This document shows, one piece after another, positions 25,094 through 35,400 of a DNA stretch of 64,000 nt. The notes under the pieces were generated by a model. The model made no database searches and was not told the DNA's origin. It saw nothing but the letters and a program-made list of their open reading frames with translations. The stretch spans positions 62,001 through 126,000 of the forward strand of contig JANQQU010000089.1 of assembly GCA_028284905.1 (NCBI GenBank), given 5' to 3'. This DNA comes from Calditrichia bacterium (GTDB lineage: Bacteria; Calditrichota; Calditrichia; RBG-13-44-9; J075). Made by a program: the position numbers and the translations under genes. How positions within the stretch are numbered: position 1 is the first letter of the stretch; each line of letters starts with the position of its first letter.

Positions 25094-27202
25094 ATGCTTA
25101 GTAAATCTACCAGCACTTTACCGCCCCTGATGACCGCAGACTATACGGATGATTACCGCTGTCCGCTTTGCTGTTCCTCTTTGGAAAAAGTGCAGAAAAC
25201 ATTGAAGTGCACATCCTGCAAAACGGCTTTTCCTTTCCAGGAAAATCAAATTCCCGATTTTGCCTTATCGCGAAATTTTTACTATGCGGATATTCCAAAA
25301 AGCGCGATGCAACCATTACTGACGCAGGGAAAAACGATTGGTTGGAAAGCTGCGCTGGCAAGCGCTCTGGATACTCTACCGTTAAAAATGCGCCGTAGTA
25401 TTATTCAGGTTTTATTTAATGAAGGCCGAGCTGCCTGGAAATTTCTGCTGGATATCGCCCCCGGCAAAAGAGTGCTCGATTGCGGCGCCGGCTCCGGCAT
25501 CCTCTCCATCGCATTAGCGCGGAGCTTCCAGGAGGTTGTTAGTTTTGATCTGACCGGTGAACAACTGCAATTGGTAAAAATGCGAGCGGCGGCTAACGGC
25601 GTTAATAACATTAGCTGCGTACGCGGCGGGGATACGCCATATCTCCCCTTCCCGGAGAATCATTTTGATGCGGTGATGCTGAACGGTGTATTGGAATGGC
25701 TGCCGGAATCCCGCCAGGGAAATCCCCGCACCATCCAGCTGGCATTCCTGAAGGAAGTAGAACGTATACTGAAACCGGGCGGAGAATGTATTATCGGTAT
25801 CGAAAATCGATACAGCTACGAAAACTTTCTGGGAAAAACCGAAGGACAATCTGCCCTTGCCTACAGTTCTCTGATGCCCCGAAAAGTAGCGAATTTGTAT
25901 TCTCTGAAAAAGAATGGAAAACCATACCGCACATACACTTACTCGCTTCGCGGATATAAGAAACTCTTTAAAACCGCTGGGTTGAAACCAGCAAAATATT
26001 TTTCCCCCTACCCTTCTTTTCGGCGCTTTTCACAAATGCTTAGTCTTTCTCATCATGGCAAAGTGAACAGCCGGTTTTTCGGGGGAAATCCCAATTCGAA
26101 ACGCACCCGTTTGATGAACAGCAGTCAGTTTCTTAAGCTCTTCACCCCGTCCTTCTTTATTTTAGCGAACAAGCAAAAGAGCACCGAATCTTTTCTGGAT
26201 CGATTGCTCCCGAAGGTTAGCCGGGAACTCAACGAGCGCCTCTCCCTGCAAGGCGGCAGCTGGGGCATCCATTCCTTTCTGGTCGCATCTGGCAATAAAG
26301 TATTGTTGATGATTGAGTACGATGGTGACGGCAAGGAAAGCCACGCTAAAAAAATGGTCATCAATATTCCCATGAATCCCTACGCCAATGAGCGCTTACG
26401 GGAAAATGCAGCGATTCTTGATAACTTGCACAACAGCGGGAAAATACCGGCGGAAATGCTTAAACAGATCCCCAGAAATGTACTCAGCGGAGAAATGGAT
26501 GGGGAATATTATTATGTGGAGGAAATGCTTGATGGCGTTCCCGGGGAAGGGCTGCCAATCCCCCGCAAAGATCAGAAAAAACTGATTCGCGCAGCGTTTG
26601 ACGGGCTCGTCGCCTTACATCAGGCAGATTGCAGTAATACGACTATTGATGATCAACTTTTCGAAGAACACTTTGCCCGCCCCTTGCGGGAAGTTGCCAG
26701 TTTTTTCGGTAGCAGAGAAGAACAGCAAAAAATTGACGGACTGATCGGCAAACTTCAGAAAATGCTGGTAGGGAAAGCGCTGCCAATGGTATGGCGCCAT
26801 GGAGATTTTTCTCTGAAGAATCTACTCTTCGACACGGATAAGATGACGCTTTCCGGTATGATCGACTGGGATCTTTCCGAGCAGCACAGCTTACCGCTGA
26901 TTGATGTGCTGCAACTGCTCATCCGGACCAAAATGACCGGCGAACGGACTTCCTTCAAAAAAACCTTGATGAAGTACCTCTACCCCGCAAACTTTAGCGG
27001 CTTTGAAGCGGAACTGATTGAAGAATACCTTGCAACTTTCAACATTGATTCGGCATTGATAAAACCGATATCGATCATTTATTGGATTAGCCGCATTCAG
27101 CCGCATGTCGGCTCTTTCAAGGATCTCGATGTCGTCTGGGTGCAGGATAACTTCAAGGAGATGCTCAGCTACATCGACGACTTCACCAACGAACCTAATT
27201 AA
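25094..27202 (+). CDS. Fusion: zinc ribbon + SAM methyltransferase + APH-like kinase
   Basis: A 702-residue cytoplasmic protein with three parts in one frame. A zinc-ribbon like Trm112 or methyltransferase-associated fingers uses C23, C26, C39 and C42. A class I methyltransferase follows (about 110-300) with motif I VLDCGAGSG and LKPGGECIIGIENRYSYENF. The C-terminal part (about 385-690) is an APH/choline-kinase-like domain with HGDFSLKN (H569, D571, N576) and MIDWD (D591). The union suggests that one substrate is both methylated and phosphorylated, like capping methyltransferase-kinase enzymes (WbdD type) that set O-antigen chain length. That comparison is by architecture, not measured homology. 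It is the last gene of the EPS locus. Confidence 0.85.
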   Translation: MLSKSTSTLPPLMTADYTDDYRCPLCCSSLEKVQKTLKCTSCKTAFPFQENQIPDFALSRNFYYADIPKSAMQPLLTQGKTIGWKAALASALDTLPLKMRRSIIQVLFNEGRAAWKFLLDIAPGKRVLDCGAGSGILSIALARSFQEVVSFDLTGEQLQLVKMRAAANGVNNISCVRGGDTPYLPFPENHFDAVMLNGVLEWLPESRQGNPRTIQLAFLKEVERILKPGGECIIGIENRYSYENFLGKTEGQSALAYSSLMPRKVANLYSLKKNGKPYRTYTYSLRGYKKLFKTAGLKPAKYFSPYPSFRRFSQMLSLSHHGKVNSRFFGGNPNSKRTRLMNSSQFLKLFTPSFFILANKQKSTESFLDRLLPKVSRELNERLSLQGGSWGIHSFLVASGNKVLLMIEYDGDGKESHAKKMVINIPMNPYANERLRENAAILDNLHNSGKIPAEMLKQIPRNVLSGEMDGEYYYVEEMLDGVPGEGLPIPRKDQKKLIRAAFDGLVALHQADCSNTTIDDQLFEEHFARPLREVASFFGSREEQQKIDGLIGKLQKMLVGKALPMVWRHGDFSLKNLLFDTDKMTLSGMIDWDLSEQHSLPLIDVLQLLIRTKMTGERTSFKKTLMKYLYPANFSGFEAELIEEYLATFNIDSALIKPISIIYWISRIQPHVGSFKDLDVVWVQDNFKEMLSYIDDFTNEPN

Positions 27203-27203
27203 C

Positions 27204-27227
27204 AAAAAAGGCCGGAATCATCCGGCC
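27204..27227 (-). terminator. Rho-independent terminator for the YfcC-like gene
   Basis: A perfect 7-bp stem, GGCCGGA-ATCA-TCCGGCC (27210-27227), is followed in the minus direction by TTTTTTG. It ends the minus-strand YfcC transcript. It may also partly stop plus-strand reading from the EPS locus, though no T-run follows on that strand. Confidence 0.8.
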
Positions 27228-27313
27228 CTTCCACTTATGCCAAAGGCATTCCAGAGCAAAAACCAGAGTGTCGAAGACATCTCCAGGTACCCCCAGCGCA
27301 TCATCACAAAAAC

Positions 27314-28771
27314 CTACCAGCTCCACACCGATGGAAAGAATACAGATATCGCCAAAAATATCCCGGCCATAACCATCAGAATCACAAATAGCGGAAACAT
27401 GAACCGCAACCAGGCGGTGTAGGGAATCTTCGCCAGGCTAAGCATCGCCATTAGCACGCCGGATGTCGGAATGATCGCGTTCGAGAAACCATCACCGCAG
27501 GTAAAGGCAAAAACGGCGGTTTGCCGGGTTATCCCGAGCACATCAGCTAATGGGGCCATCAATGGCATAGTAACCGCTGCCTGTCCGGAGCCGGAAGGCA
27601 CCAGGAAGTTGAGCATAGATTGAAATATTAACATACCTTCTGCAGCAACATAGTTCGGGAAGTTCCTTAAGACCGAAGCGGCTGAATAAATCAGCGTATC
27701 CATCACCTGTCCATCCTGCAACACCACTTCTATCCCCCGGGCAAAGCCAACCACCAAAGCCGCCACAACCATCTCGTCCATTCCCTTAACGAACGATTTT
27801 GCGGCTTCATCCATCGGCATTCGGGAAATCAGCACAGCCGCGATGCCCATCAGGATAAATCCGCCGGACATTTCCGCCATCCACCAGCCTTTGTAATTTA
27901 CCGCCAGCAAAATACCGGCAAAAATCACGACACAGACAACCAATGTGGCGACGTGTGTACCTTTCAATTCAATCTCTTCAAAGTCGATTTCTTCTGCTTT
28001 AAAGTCTTCACCCTTCAGTAAAGACGATGCGGGATCCTTTTTAATTTTCGCACCGTAGCGAAGCAAGTAAGCAATACTAATCGTCAGGCAAACGACCAGA
28101 AAAAGTATACGATATGGCAATGTGCCGTTGAGCGGCAACTCGGCAATTCCCTGGGCAATGTTAACAGTAAACGGATTTGTGGTTGCTGCAGCAAACCCAA
28201 CAAAAGAAGCGAGAATGATAATAGATAATCCGAAAATACGATCGTATCCCATTTCCCGGGAAATAATCAGAAACAGGGGCACCAGTGGAATAAATTCCTC
28301 TCCCATGCCCAGGGTGGAACTGCCAATAGCGATAGCGATCATTAGTACGATTGTCAGGGCGATGGTATTATCGCCGAATTCCTTCAGCATTTTCTGAATC
28401 ACGGCAATCACCATTCCGGTGTGCTGTAAAATGCCCAGAACACCGCCAATAATGAAAATAAAGAAGATAATATCTGCAGATTTCTCCATGCCCCGCGGAA
28501 TTGCGCTAAGGAATTGTTGAAAGCTAACCGGCGAGGCTTTCCCCTCGACTGCTTCCTCCATAAAAATTCCTGAAAGGGTAATATTTTTCTCTTTTTCCTG
28601 GTAAGTATCCGGCACAACAACAGTGCGGGTGCTACCTTCAATTTGTCGAGTTTCCCGCTTATATTCTCCGGATGGAATCACATAGGTAAGAATACTACAA
28701 AAAAGCACCATTCCCAGTAGCAGAATAAACACATGGGGAATTTTAAGTCGCTCCAAAAAAGATGTCGCCAC
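27314..28771 (-). CDS. yfcC: YfcC-family transporter (DcuC/AbgT-like superfamily)
   Basis: A 485-residue inner-membrane transporter with about 12 segments. Features of the YfcC family are the N-terminal YVIPSGEYKR, PRGMEKSADIIFFIFIIGG, the re-entrant GSSTLGMGEEFIPLVP and ATTNPFTVNIAQGIAELPL, and the late VPSGSGQAAVTMPLMAPLAD. The superfamily moves dicarboxylates, amino acids or peptides; the substrate is not defined. The start is GTG, supported by GAGGAGG 7 bases upstream on the minus strand. It lies downstream of a 3-hydroxyacyl-CoA dehydrogenase gene, with a hairpin between them. Confidence 0.9.
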   Translation of the reverse strand: MATSFLERLKIPHVFILLLGMVLFCSILTYVIPSGEYKRETRQIEGSTRTVVVPDTYQEKEKNITLSGIFMEEAVEGKASPVSFQQFLSAIPRGMEKSADIIFFIFIIGGVLGILQHTGMVIAVIQKMLKEFGDNTIALTIVLMIAIAIGSSTLGMGEEFIPLVPLFLIISREMGYDRIFGLSIIILASFVGFAAATTNPFTVNIAQGIAELPLNGTLPYRILFLVVCLTISIAYLLRYGAKIKKDPASSLLKGEDFKAEEIDFEEIELKGTHVATLVVCVVIFAGILLAVNYKGWWMAEMSGGFILMGIAAVLISRMPMDEAAKSFVKGMDEMVVAALVVGFARGIEVVLQDGQVMDTLIYSAASVLRNFPNYVAAEGMLIFQSMLNFLVPSGSGQAAVTMPLMAPLADVLGITRQTAVFAFTCGDGFSNAIIPTSGVLMAMLSLAKIPYTAWLRFMFPLFVILMVMAGIFLAISVFFPSVWSW

Positions 28772-28925
28772 AGCACAGCCTCCTCATACATTGCAATGAT
28801 AAATTGCCCCGAATCGGGTTGTTGCAAAAAAGCAAGGAACAAACTAAGGGTTTGCCGGGAAAATGTCAATACCCTACTTGGGGGAAGCGAAAGTTAAGGA
28901 ATCAGGAAAAATGGGTGGGAATTTA

Positions 28926-28956
28926 CTCTCGTTCCCGGGAATTCCGGGAACGAGAG
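28926..28956. repeat. 13-bp perfect hairpin between the dehydrogenase and YfcC genes
   Basis: CTCTCGTTCCCGG and CCGGGAACGAGAG (28926-28938 / 28944-28956) enclose the loop GAATT. It lies 36 bases past the dehydrogenase stop codon. No T-run follows in either direction, so it may be a 3'-end stabiliser, a factor-assisted terminator or a REP-like element. Confidence 0.7.
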
Positions 28957-28991
28957 GAGAACTTGAAAATCGAAAAAATCAATCAATGTTA

Positions 28992-30323
28992 TCAGGCATA
29001 TTCATTGATTGGACCGTATAGATGAAAAAAGCCGTTCATCAGAACGCCATTCACATCTTCGGCAGCGTTTGCCACGCCACCATTCAGCAATAATTCGCCA
29101 ATCTCGCGGGAATTTTTTAAATAAGCACTGGCCAATGTTGCGCCATTGCCATTATCCGCGCTCATTGCTGCAAAGTAGGACTTGAGCTGTGCATCACGAT
29201 CCTCGGCCTTCAGTAATGCCTTCCAGGGTGCGTGGCCTTCCGGTTTATCCCCAATCCAGCGATCTGCTTTCCCCTGCCAGTCTCCCGAAGAGAAAGGCAC
29301 ATAACTTTCCTTGACCAGGTCGTAAACCCCAACCGGGCGGCCATTTTCGTATTTCAGAAAACCATTCTTTTGGCTGCCGTCGGAATATTGCCCGCCTTTC
29401 ACATCTTTGCTGACCAGAATGTCAATCAGATCGCTATGCAGTACTTCTCCGGGGAAATGCGGTGCCATAATTTTCAGAATACTTTGGAAGATATCCAGCC
29501 CAACATAATCGATCAGCTGAAAAATCCCCATCGGACGCAACAGCAGATCTTGACTGACCTGATTGACGATATAAACCGCTTCTATAAAAGACATTTCCTG
29601 GCTAAGACGTTGTGCTTCGCGAATGCCATGTAAACCATCGCGCATAAAGTGTCCGTTGCCGATAAAACCGGCGACATCATTGGAAGGAATAATAATTTTC
29701 CCAAGCCGCTTCCCAATTTCCCGGGAAAGTTCCGGAAGGTCCGCTGCAATGTTTTCCGGAATGATTAATTCCACCAGGCGCTGAACTGCCGGAGGATTAT
29801 AGAAGTGGAAGCCGATAATTCGTCCGCCCAGGCCAACTTTTTCATCGAGCTCTTTAATCGGGATGGAAGAGGTGTTGCTAAAGAAATAAGTGGTATCCGC
29901 ACAGGCTTCTTTCAACTGATTAAAGACGCGGATTTTCAAATCGAGGTTTTCCAGAATTGCTTCGAACACCATGTGGGAACTGCCAACGGCTGCCAGATCC
30001 GTTACCGGATTTAAAATGGATGCCTGGGCAGCAACAAACGCTTCGGCAATGGCTGTCGGATCGTCCATTCCGGGGAATAACGCGGCAATTTTCTCCGCTT
30101 TCTTTTCAGCAAAACGCTTCCCCTGTTTCTCCAAGTAAGCCTGTAGTCCGTTTAGCGCATCCGGATTTACGTCCATTAAGGTTAATTGATAATTTCGCCC
30201 GGCATTTTCCGGGTTTAATTTTGCAAGGGTCATCTCCCTTGCCAGCAGCAAAGAAATTCCGCTGCCCATTTTGCCGCCGGCCCCCAGAACAGCAACATGT
30301 TCCAAACGATCATTCAAATTCAT
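28992..30323 (-). CDS. 3-hydroxyacyl-CoA dehydrogenase
   Basis: A 443-residue NAD-dependent dehydrogenase. The Rossmann motif is AVLGAGGKMGSGIS near the N-terminus. The catalytic region contains SNTSSIPI and IIGFHFYNPPAVQRLVELI, where the histidine pairs with the downstream glutamate. A C-terminal 3HCDH helical domain follows (AGFIGNGHFMRDGLHGI). It is longer than a stand-alone HBDH (about 280-320) but lacks a hydratase domain, so it may act on a specialised acyl-CoA. The ATG at 30323 is chosen because AGGAGA lies upstream; the frame extends further upstream without homology. The role is probably fatty-acid or amino-acid degradation. Confidence 0.88.
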   Translation of the reverse strand: MNLNDRLEHVAVLGAGGKMGSGISLLLAREMTLAKLNPENAGRNYQLTLMDVNPDALNGLQAYLEKQGKRFAEKKAEKIAALFPGMDDPTAIAEAFVAAQASILNPVTDLAAVGSSHMVFEAILENLDLKIRVFNQLKEACADTTYFFSNTSSIPIKELDEKVGLGGRIIGFHFYNPPAVQRLVELIIPENIAADLPELSREIGKRLGKIIIPSNDVAGFIGNGHFMRDGLHGIREAQRLSQEMSFIEAVYIVNQVSQDLLLRPMGIFQLIDYVGLDIFQSILKIMAPHFPGEVLHSDLIDILVSKDVKGGQYSDGSQKNGFLKYENGRPVGVYDLVKESYVPFSSGDWQGKADRWIGDKPEGHAPWKALLKAEDRDAQLKSYFAAMSADNGNGATLASAYLKNSREIGELLLNGGVANAAEDVNGVLMNGFFHLYGPINEYA

Positions 30324-30639
30324 GAGAATCTCCTGTAAGTTTATTCCTTTTTTGCCGGTGCCGCTGTTCGCAATTCTACACCATCTACGAGAACTATCAC
30401 CTGCCAATATCAATCGCACCGGACCTTCAATTTAAAGGGTAGATCGCCCGGATTCAATCCTTTAACTTTTTTTCAGGAATCTACAGGAAAGCATAAATAA
30501 GTGTTACTACTGCTGCAGTGCTAAACGATTGTATGTGAACTTTCCTTGCCTGCTTTCGAATCGCTGCATCGACATCATTTTCTTTCACACGGGATATTTT
30601 CTCATCCATATGACGCAAACCTTGCGCCGCCATCATTAC
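30324..30639. other. Intergenic region, 316 bases
   Basis: It separates the dehydrogenase start from the end of the small membrane-protein gene, both on the minus strand, and should contain the dehydrogenase promoter. No convincing promoter, RNA gene or coding frame was found. Confidence 0.5.
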
Positions 30640-30855
30640 TCATGTTTGATGATGGGCTTGAAAAACCCCGCTCAATCCTCCAAGTAAAGGCAGAAACAGC
30701 GCCAGTTGCCAATAGAGCGGCGCATCGATATATTTGAGATAGATGCCTAAAACAATCGTTAGCGCAATTCCCGCAATTCCCCCAAACAAACGAAGCCGGC
30801 GTTGCTTTCGGCCAATATTCGGAATACATACTGCCGCCTGATTTGTGGTTGTCAT
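30640..30855 (-). CDS. Small membrane protein of unknown function
   Basis: A 71-residue protein with a polar N-terminus (CIPNIGRKQRRLRL) and two hydrophobic segments (about 24-40 and 46-63), ending QAHHQT. The shape (Cys, basic cluster, two helices, conserved-looking QA near the end) recalls a widespread small integral membrane family in Bacteroidota-like genomes, but I cannot name it with certainty. A CGGAG SD at proper spacing supports the ATG. It stands alone between two minus-strand genes. Confidence 0.65.
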   Translation of the reverse strand: MTTTNQAAVCIPNIGRKQRRLRLFGGIAGIALTIVLGIYLKYIDAPLYWQLALFLPLLGGLSGVFQAHHQT

Positions 30856-30954
30856 TTTTACTCCGGATTAATTTCAACTTTCTCATAAGTGGTAAAACAA
30901 AATATTTTGATAAAAAGGGTAGCACTCAAAATATCAAGACTGAACACTCAGCTT

Positions 30955-30992
30955 CCCTTTGCCCATTTGCAAATTTACAAATGGGCAAAGGG
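30955..30992. repeat. 15-bp perfect hairpin downstream of rarD
   Basis: CCCTTTGCCCATTTG and CAAATGGGCAAAGGG (30955-30969 / 30978-30992) are exact reverse complements with an 8-base loop, CAAATTTA. It lies in the 317-base gap (30856-31172) about 180 bases beyond the rarD stop codon and 100 bases before the small membrane-protein start. No T-run follows. The rest of the gap shows nothing further. Confidence 0.7.
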
Positions 30993-31172
30993 TTCGGTGA
31001 AAAACTTGCGACCTGGTTATTACCTAAATTTTTTGTCCAAGCACTTACCTTGTTTATTTTATTCAAATATTTCCCATAATTCAAATGCATTCCCAAGTCT
31101 ATAATAAACTCTCTTAGAATACAGTGCTTTATACGTTTCGCAATCTGCATAATGAATCTCGCCCTTGAGCGC

Positions 31173-32060
31173 CTAACCAGTCGCTACTGCTCGTTGCCGG
31201 CTCAACCACCAAAAGCTCTCAAAGGAATAAATAATCAAGGCAATCCAAATGATAGAAAACCCAATCATCTTTTCGCTGGAGAAAGGCTCGTTATAGAGGA
31301 ACACCCCGATCATAAATTGCATCGATGGGGCGATATATTGTAATAATCCTACCAGCGACAGCGGAATCTTGCGCGCGCCATAAGCAAAGAGTAATAACGG
31401 CACAGCGGTAATAATGCCACTAAGTAGTAATAAAGTCATGGTAAAATTATCAATCGTCGTAAAGGCAGCCATCTCATTATAGCTGAGAAAAAACAGGTAT
31501 ATCAGGGACGGTAGAAAAAGGCTGGCCATTTCGATGCTCAATCCTTCCAGGGAGCTCAGACGGGCAGTTTTGCGAATCAATCCGTATGTCCCGAAAGACA
31601 GTGCTAATCCCAGGGCGATCCAGGGTAAACGGCCATAGCTAACCGTTAAATATGCCACGCCAAGAAACGCCAGTGCTACCGCGCCCCATTGCACCATTCT
31701 CATCCGCTCTTTCAGAAAGATGACGCCCAAGAGCACGTTTACCAGGGGATTGATGAAATATCCCAAACTCGCTTCAACAATAAAATTGTTATTGACTGCC
31801 CAAATAAAGATTAGCCAGTTTAGTCCTAATATGGTACCGGAACCAACAAAGGTTGCAACTGTCCCGGGATTTCGTTTCAGTAGTTTTACCCAATCCCAAC
31901 GCCGCAACACAGTTAACAGTATAATCAGTATGATTAACGACCATACTACCCGGTGCCCAAGAATTTCCATCGCCGGAATTGCGCTTAACGCTTTCCAGTA
32001 TATTGGAAAAACGCCCCATAACAGGTAAGCACTCATTGCTGCCAGTATGCCATTTTTCAT
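31173..32060 (-). CDS. rarD: EamA-family transporter RarD
   Basis: A 295-residue inner-membrane protein with ten hydrophobic segments and two EamA halves. The N-terminus, GILAAMSAYLLWGVFPIYWK, followed by ILGHRVVWSL is characteristic of RarD (chloramphenicol-sensitivity protein). Other fitting blocks are LGYFINPLVNVLLGVIFLKE and the C-terminal LLQYIAPSMQFMIGVFLY. RarD is a drug/metabolite-superfamily permease whose physiological substrate is not known. The start has GGGG upstream. Confidence 0.92.
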   Translation of the reverse strand: MKNGILAAMSAYLLWGVFPIYWKALSAIPAMEILGHRVVWSLIILIILLTVLRRWDWVKLLKRNPGTVATFVGSGTILGLNWLIFIWAVNNNFIVEASLGYFINPLVNVLLGVIFLKERMRMVQWGAVALAFLGVAYLTVSYGRLPWIALGLALSFGTYGLIRKTARLSSLEGLSIEMASLFLPSLIYLFFLSYNEMAAFTTIDNFTMTLLLLSGIITAVPLLLFAYGARKIPLSLVGLLQYIAPSMQFMIGVFLYNEPFSSEKMIGFSIIWIALIIYSFESFWWLSRQRAVATG

Positions 32061-32081
32061 TTTGCCCCTATCCGGTCTATC

Positions 32082-32118
32082 ACCTGCTCAGTAACCCTAC
32101 AGCTACTAACCTGCTCAG
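32082..32118. promoter_or_regulatory. Direct repeat upstream of rarD
   Basis: ACCTGCTCAG occurs at 32082-32091 and again at 32109-32118, 27 bases apart, just upstream of the minus-strand rarD start. It could be a pair of regulator sites. The match is only 10 bases. Confidence 0.35.
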
Positions 32119-32488
32119 CATATGGTTTATTTTACATTTCCAGCTGTGAGCGTATTGCAAGTAGCAATTGTTTCCGCAGAATATAGGCCCGGAATAGAAT
32201 ATTTACGCGAAAAAATATACTTTTATTCTGTGCGATGGGTCATCTGCCCCGTAATCCTGGCTTCTAATTTGAACCATATCTGTTACTTATTTTCCTGCCC
32301 GTACGAATCATCGGGATTGATGATTACGGGTAAACAACTTGCACTTCCCTACTGAGATACCTCCCGGGGAGCGATCTGTCTTTTGTAAACCACCTTCTGA
32401 AAAGTTCTCGGGTAACAGGGAAACGCATTCCAGGCTTCAGGAAAATATCTATCTATTTAAACCCATACATTAACCACGGAGAGGTAAA
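32119..32488. other. Intergenic region between divergent rarD and the first giant gene
   Basis: No coding frame with family resemblance is seen. GGG-TAAACAACTTGCA at 32328-32343 has sigma-54 spacing (GG-N10-GC) but only a partial -24 match. A GGAGAGG SD precedes the giant gene at 32479-32485. Confidence 0.45.
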
Positions 32489-35400
32489 ATGTTGGCGCAA
32501 ATTCATACCACCCGTATGTTTCTCTTAATCATTTTTCTTTCATCTGCTCTATTCGGGCAGGCGACCTATACCTGGACGTCTGACAATAGTGGATGGAATT
32601 CATCCCTCAACTGGTCCCCGAGTGGCGTTCCCGGCCCCAGCGACACAGCTATTGTAAATTCCGGCCTGGTTATTCTTGATGACCATATTACTGTCGGCGG
32701 ACTGGTTATGACCGATGGTAACATCACCGGAACTAACAGCCTGACTGTTAACGGTAAAATGCGTTGGGAAGGGGGTATAATCGAACCGGGCGATTCGCTT
32801 TACATTCCTTTTGGGTCAGAATTAAATTTAAGTGGTAGTAGTTCCGTATTGCTGGATGGACGCCCCATATCCAATGCTGGGGATATCAATTGGACGGGCA
32901 CAGGTAATATTAGGGTAAAAAATGGTGCGGTAATCAATAATAGACTGGGCGGTGATTTTAACATTGAAACCGATGCTGAGATAGAATTCTCGATACCTTC
33001 CGGCGGAACAATCGTGAATCGCGGCGTTATAACGAAGCTTTTCTCTTTCGGTACCACACCTGTCGAAATTGCCCTGGAAAATACGGGTAATATAGTTGTC
33101 ATCAGCGGGACGCTGGAGTTTAAAGGGGGAACAAATGCTTCCTTATGTACATTTGCGACGAACAACAACGGCGACATTGCTTTCCGGGAAGGCACCCATA
33201 CCTGGGATAATGTAAATTTTACCGGAGGTGGCGCGGCGCTCATCAATGATGCCGAAGTAACCGTTAACAGCGGCGGTTTAACCTTGCAAAGCGGAATGTC
33301 TCTAATCCTTGATGGTGGAGATGGTTTAATTACCGGCAGCGGCGACGCGTTGATTAATGGTGTTTTTGACTGGCGGCGCGGCACCGTTGCCGGCAGTGGC
33401 AGCTTTCTCATAAACGGCGAAATTCAAATTGGCGGCACCAACACCAAAACACTGGATGGTCGCACTATTACAAATGTCGGCGCTGCTAGCTGGCTGGAAA
33501 GCGGCACCTGGCGATTCATTAACAACGCCACATTTATTAATGATACCAGTGCGACGCTGGACATTCAAGTTGATGCATTGCTGGACTTCCTGGATAATGG
33601 TGGCGGCACTTTCGTAAATCATGGCATTCTAACGAAAAGCGCGGGTAGCGGCAATAGCACTTTCGATGTTCCTTTTAACAACAACGGCACTGTCAATATC
33701 AACTCCGGGAACCTGGCACTAACCCGTGGTGGCGCCAGTAATAATAGTAGTTACAATTTGTCGGCCAATACAGCGTTGAATTTCAGTGGGGGCACACACG
33801 ATATCAATGATGCCACATTCGATGGCGATGGCTCTGTTCAGATTACCAGCAACACGGTCAATTTTAATGGTTCACAAAATCTCATTCAACCCACTTGTAC
33901 CCTCTCAGTGACAGGTGGAGTAATGTCCGGTAATGGGCTGGTTACTGTTTCCGGGCCGATGACCTGGTCTGGCGGCACGATTACAGGAAACGGCAGTTTT
34001 GTTAGCAGTGGTCATTTGGATTTAGATGGCACCTCTACAAAAACCATCGATGGAAAAACATTGACGATTAACGGCACTGCCACCTGGGCGAATTCCGGGA
34101 AAATTGGCATTAGAAACAGCGGTGTATTGAGTATCGCTAATGGCGGGTATTTTGAGATCCAAAATGATAGCGATTTCGATTTTGTATCACCGAGTGGCGG
34201 CACCATAGAAAACAATGGCACCATCCGTAAAATCAGCAGCGGTACAACCGGTGTCGAAATGGATTTCACCAACAATGGTTTACTGGATGTGCAAAGTGGT
34301 ACGTTTGAATTTCAGGAAAATACCACCAGCACGAATGGCAACTACCGCGCTTCATCCTTGGGAGAAATCATTTTCAATGAAGAAATTCACACATTTGATG
34401 GCACAACATTCTCCGGCAACGGCGGCTTTTCTGAATTCGATAACGGTACTGTCAATGTTAATGGTAACGGCATTACTGTCGCAGACACAGCGCTGTTAGT
34501 TGTTAATGGCTCCAATACTCTGATCGATGGCAGTGGCGCGATTATCATTAACGGGTTGCTGCAGTGGGAACGCGGCACAATTGCCGGTAGTGGTGGCATT
34601 ACTATTAACGGCACCCTGGAAACAGTCGGTGGCAGTTCGCGAACACTGGATGCCAATAACCTGACAAACAACAATCTCTTTAAATGGAATAATACCGGTG
34701 CTTTACGCCTGACAAACGGCGCCAACTTTCTGAATACTGTAAATGGCACACTGGAATTTTTGACTGATGGCGTTTTGGATCATCTCGACCCATCCGGCGG
34801 CACATTGAATAACCAGGGAAGCATCACGAAGACCAGTGGAATTGGCAAATCAATTATCGATCTCGAAACGACCAATTCCGGCAATGTGACAATCAATAGC
34901 GGCACACTGGAATTTACCCGCGGCGGCAACAGCAGCCAGGGAACGATTTTCAACATAGCGCCTGATGCGACGCTGGAATTCGACGGAGGCATTTTTATGC
35001 TCGATGCCGTAACCTTCAATGGTGGCACGGTGCTGCAAAGTAGCAATACATTAAGCATCGAGAGTAGCGGCGCGACGGTTAGCCCGGACTGCCATTTCAT
35101 CATTAATGGCGGTACTCTGCAAGGTGATGGACTTTTTGCTGTTACCGGCATTTTCGACTGGCGGCGCGGCAATCTTGGTGGTACTGGAATAATACTCGTC
35201 GATGGCATGATGGACATTAATGGCGATAATGCGAAAACCCTGGATGGCAAGACCCTGATGAACAAGGCGACGGCGCTCTGGCGGGGCAATGGTGAGCTCC
35301 GGTTCCGGGATAATGCCCATCTAATCAATGACACCTTAGGAACGCTTGAGATTCAAAATAATCGCCCGTTCATTTATTCCAATCCAGGCGGCGGCATTAT

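Noticed and set aside
31152-31343. Small plus-strand frame overlapping the 3' end of rarD
   Set aside because: It overlaps conserved rarD sequence and lacks a ribosome binding site.
32328-32343. GGGTAAACAACTTGCA as a sigma-54 promoter of giant gene 1
   Set aside because: The -12 half is good but the -24 half is weak and the site is about 147 bases from the start codon; kept only as a note in the intergenic entry.
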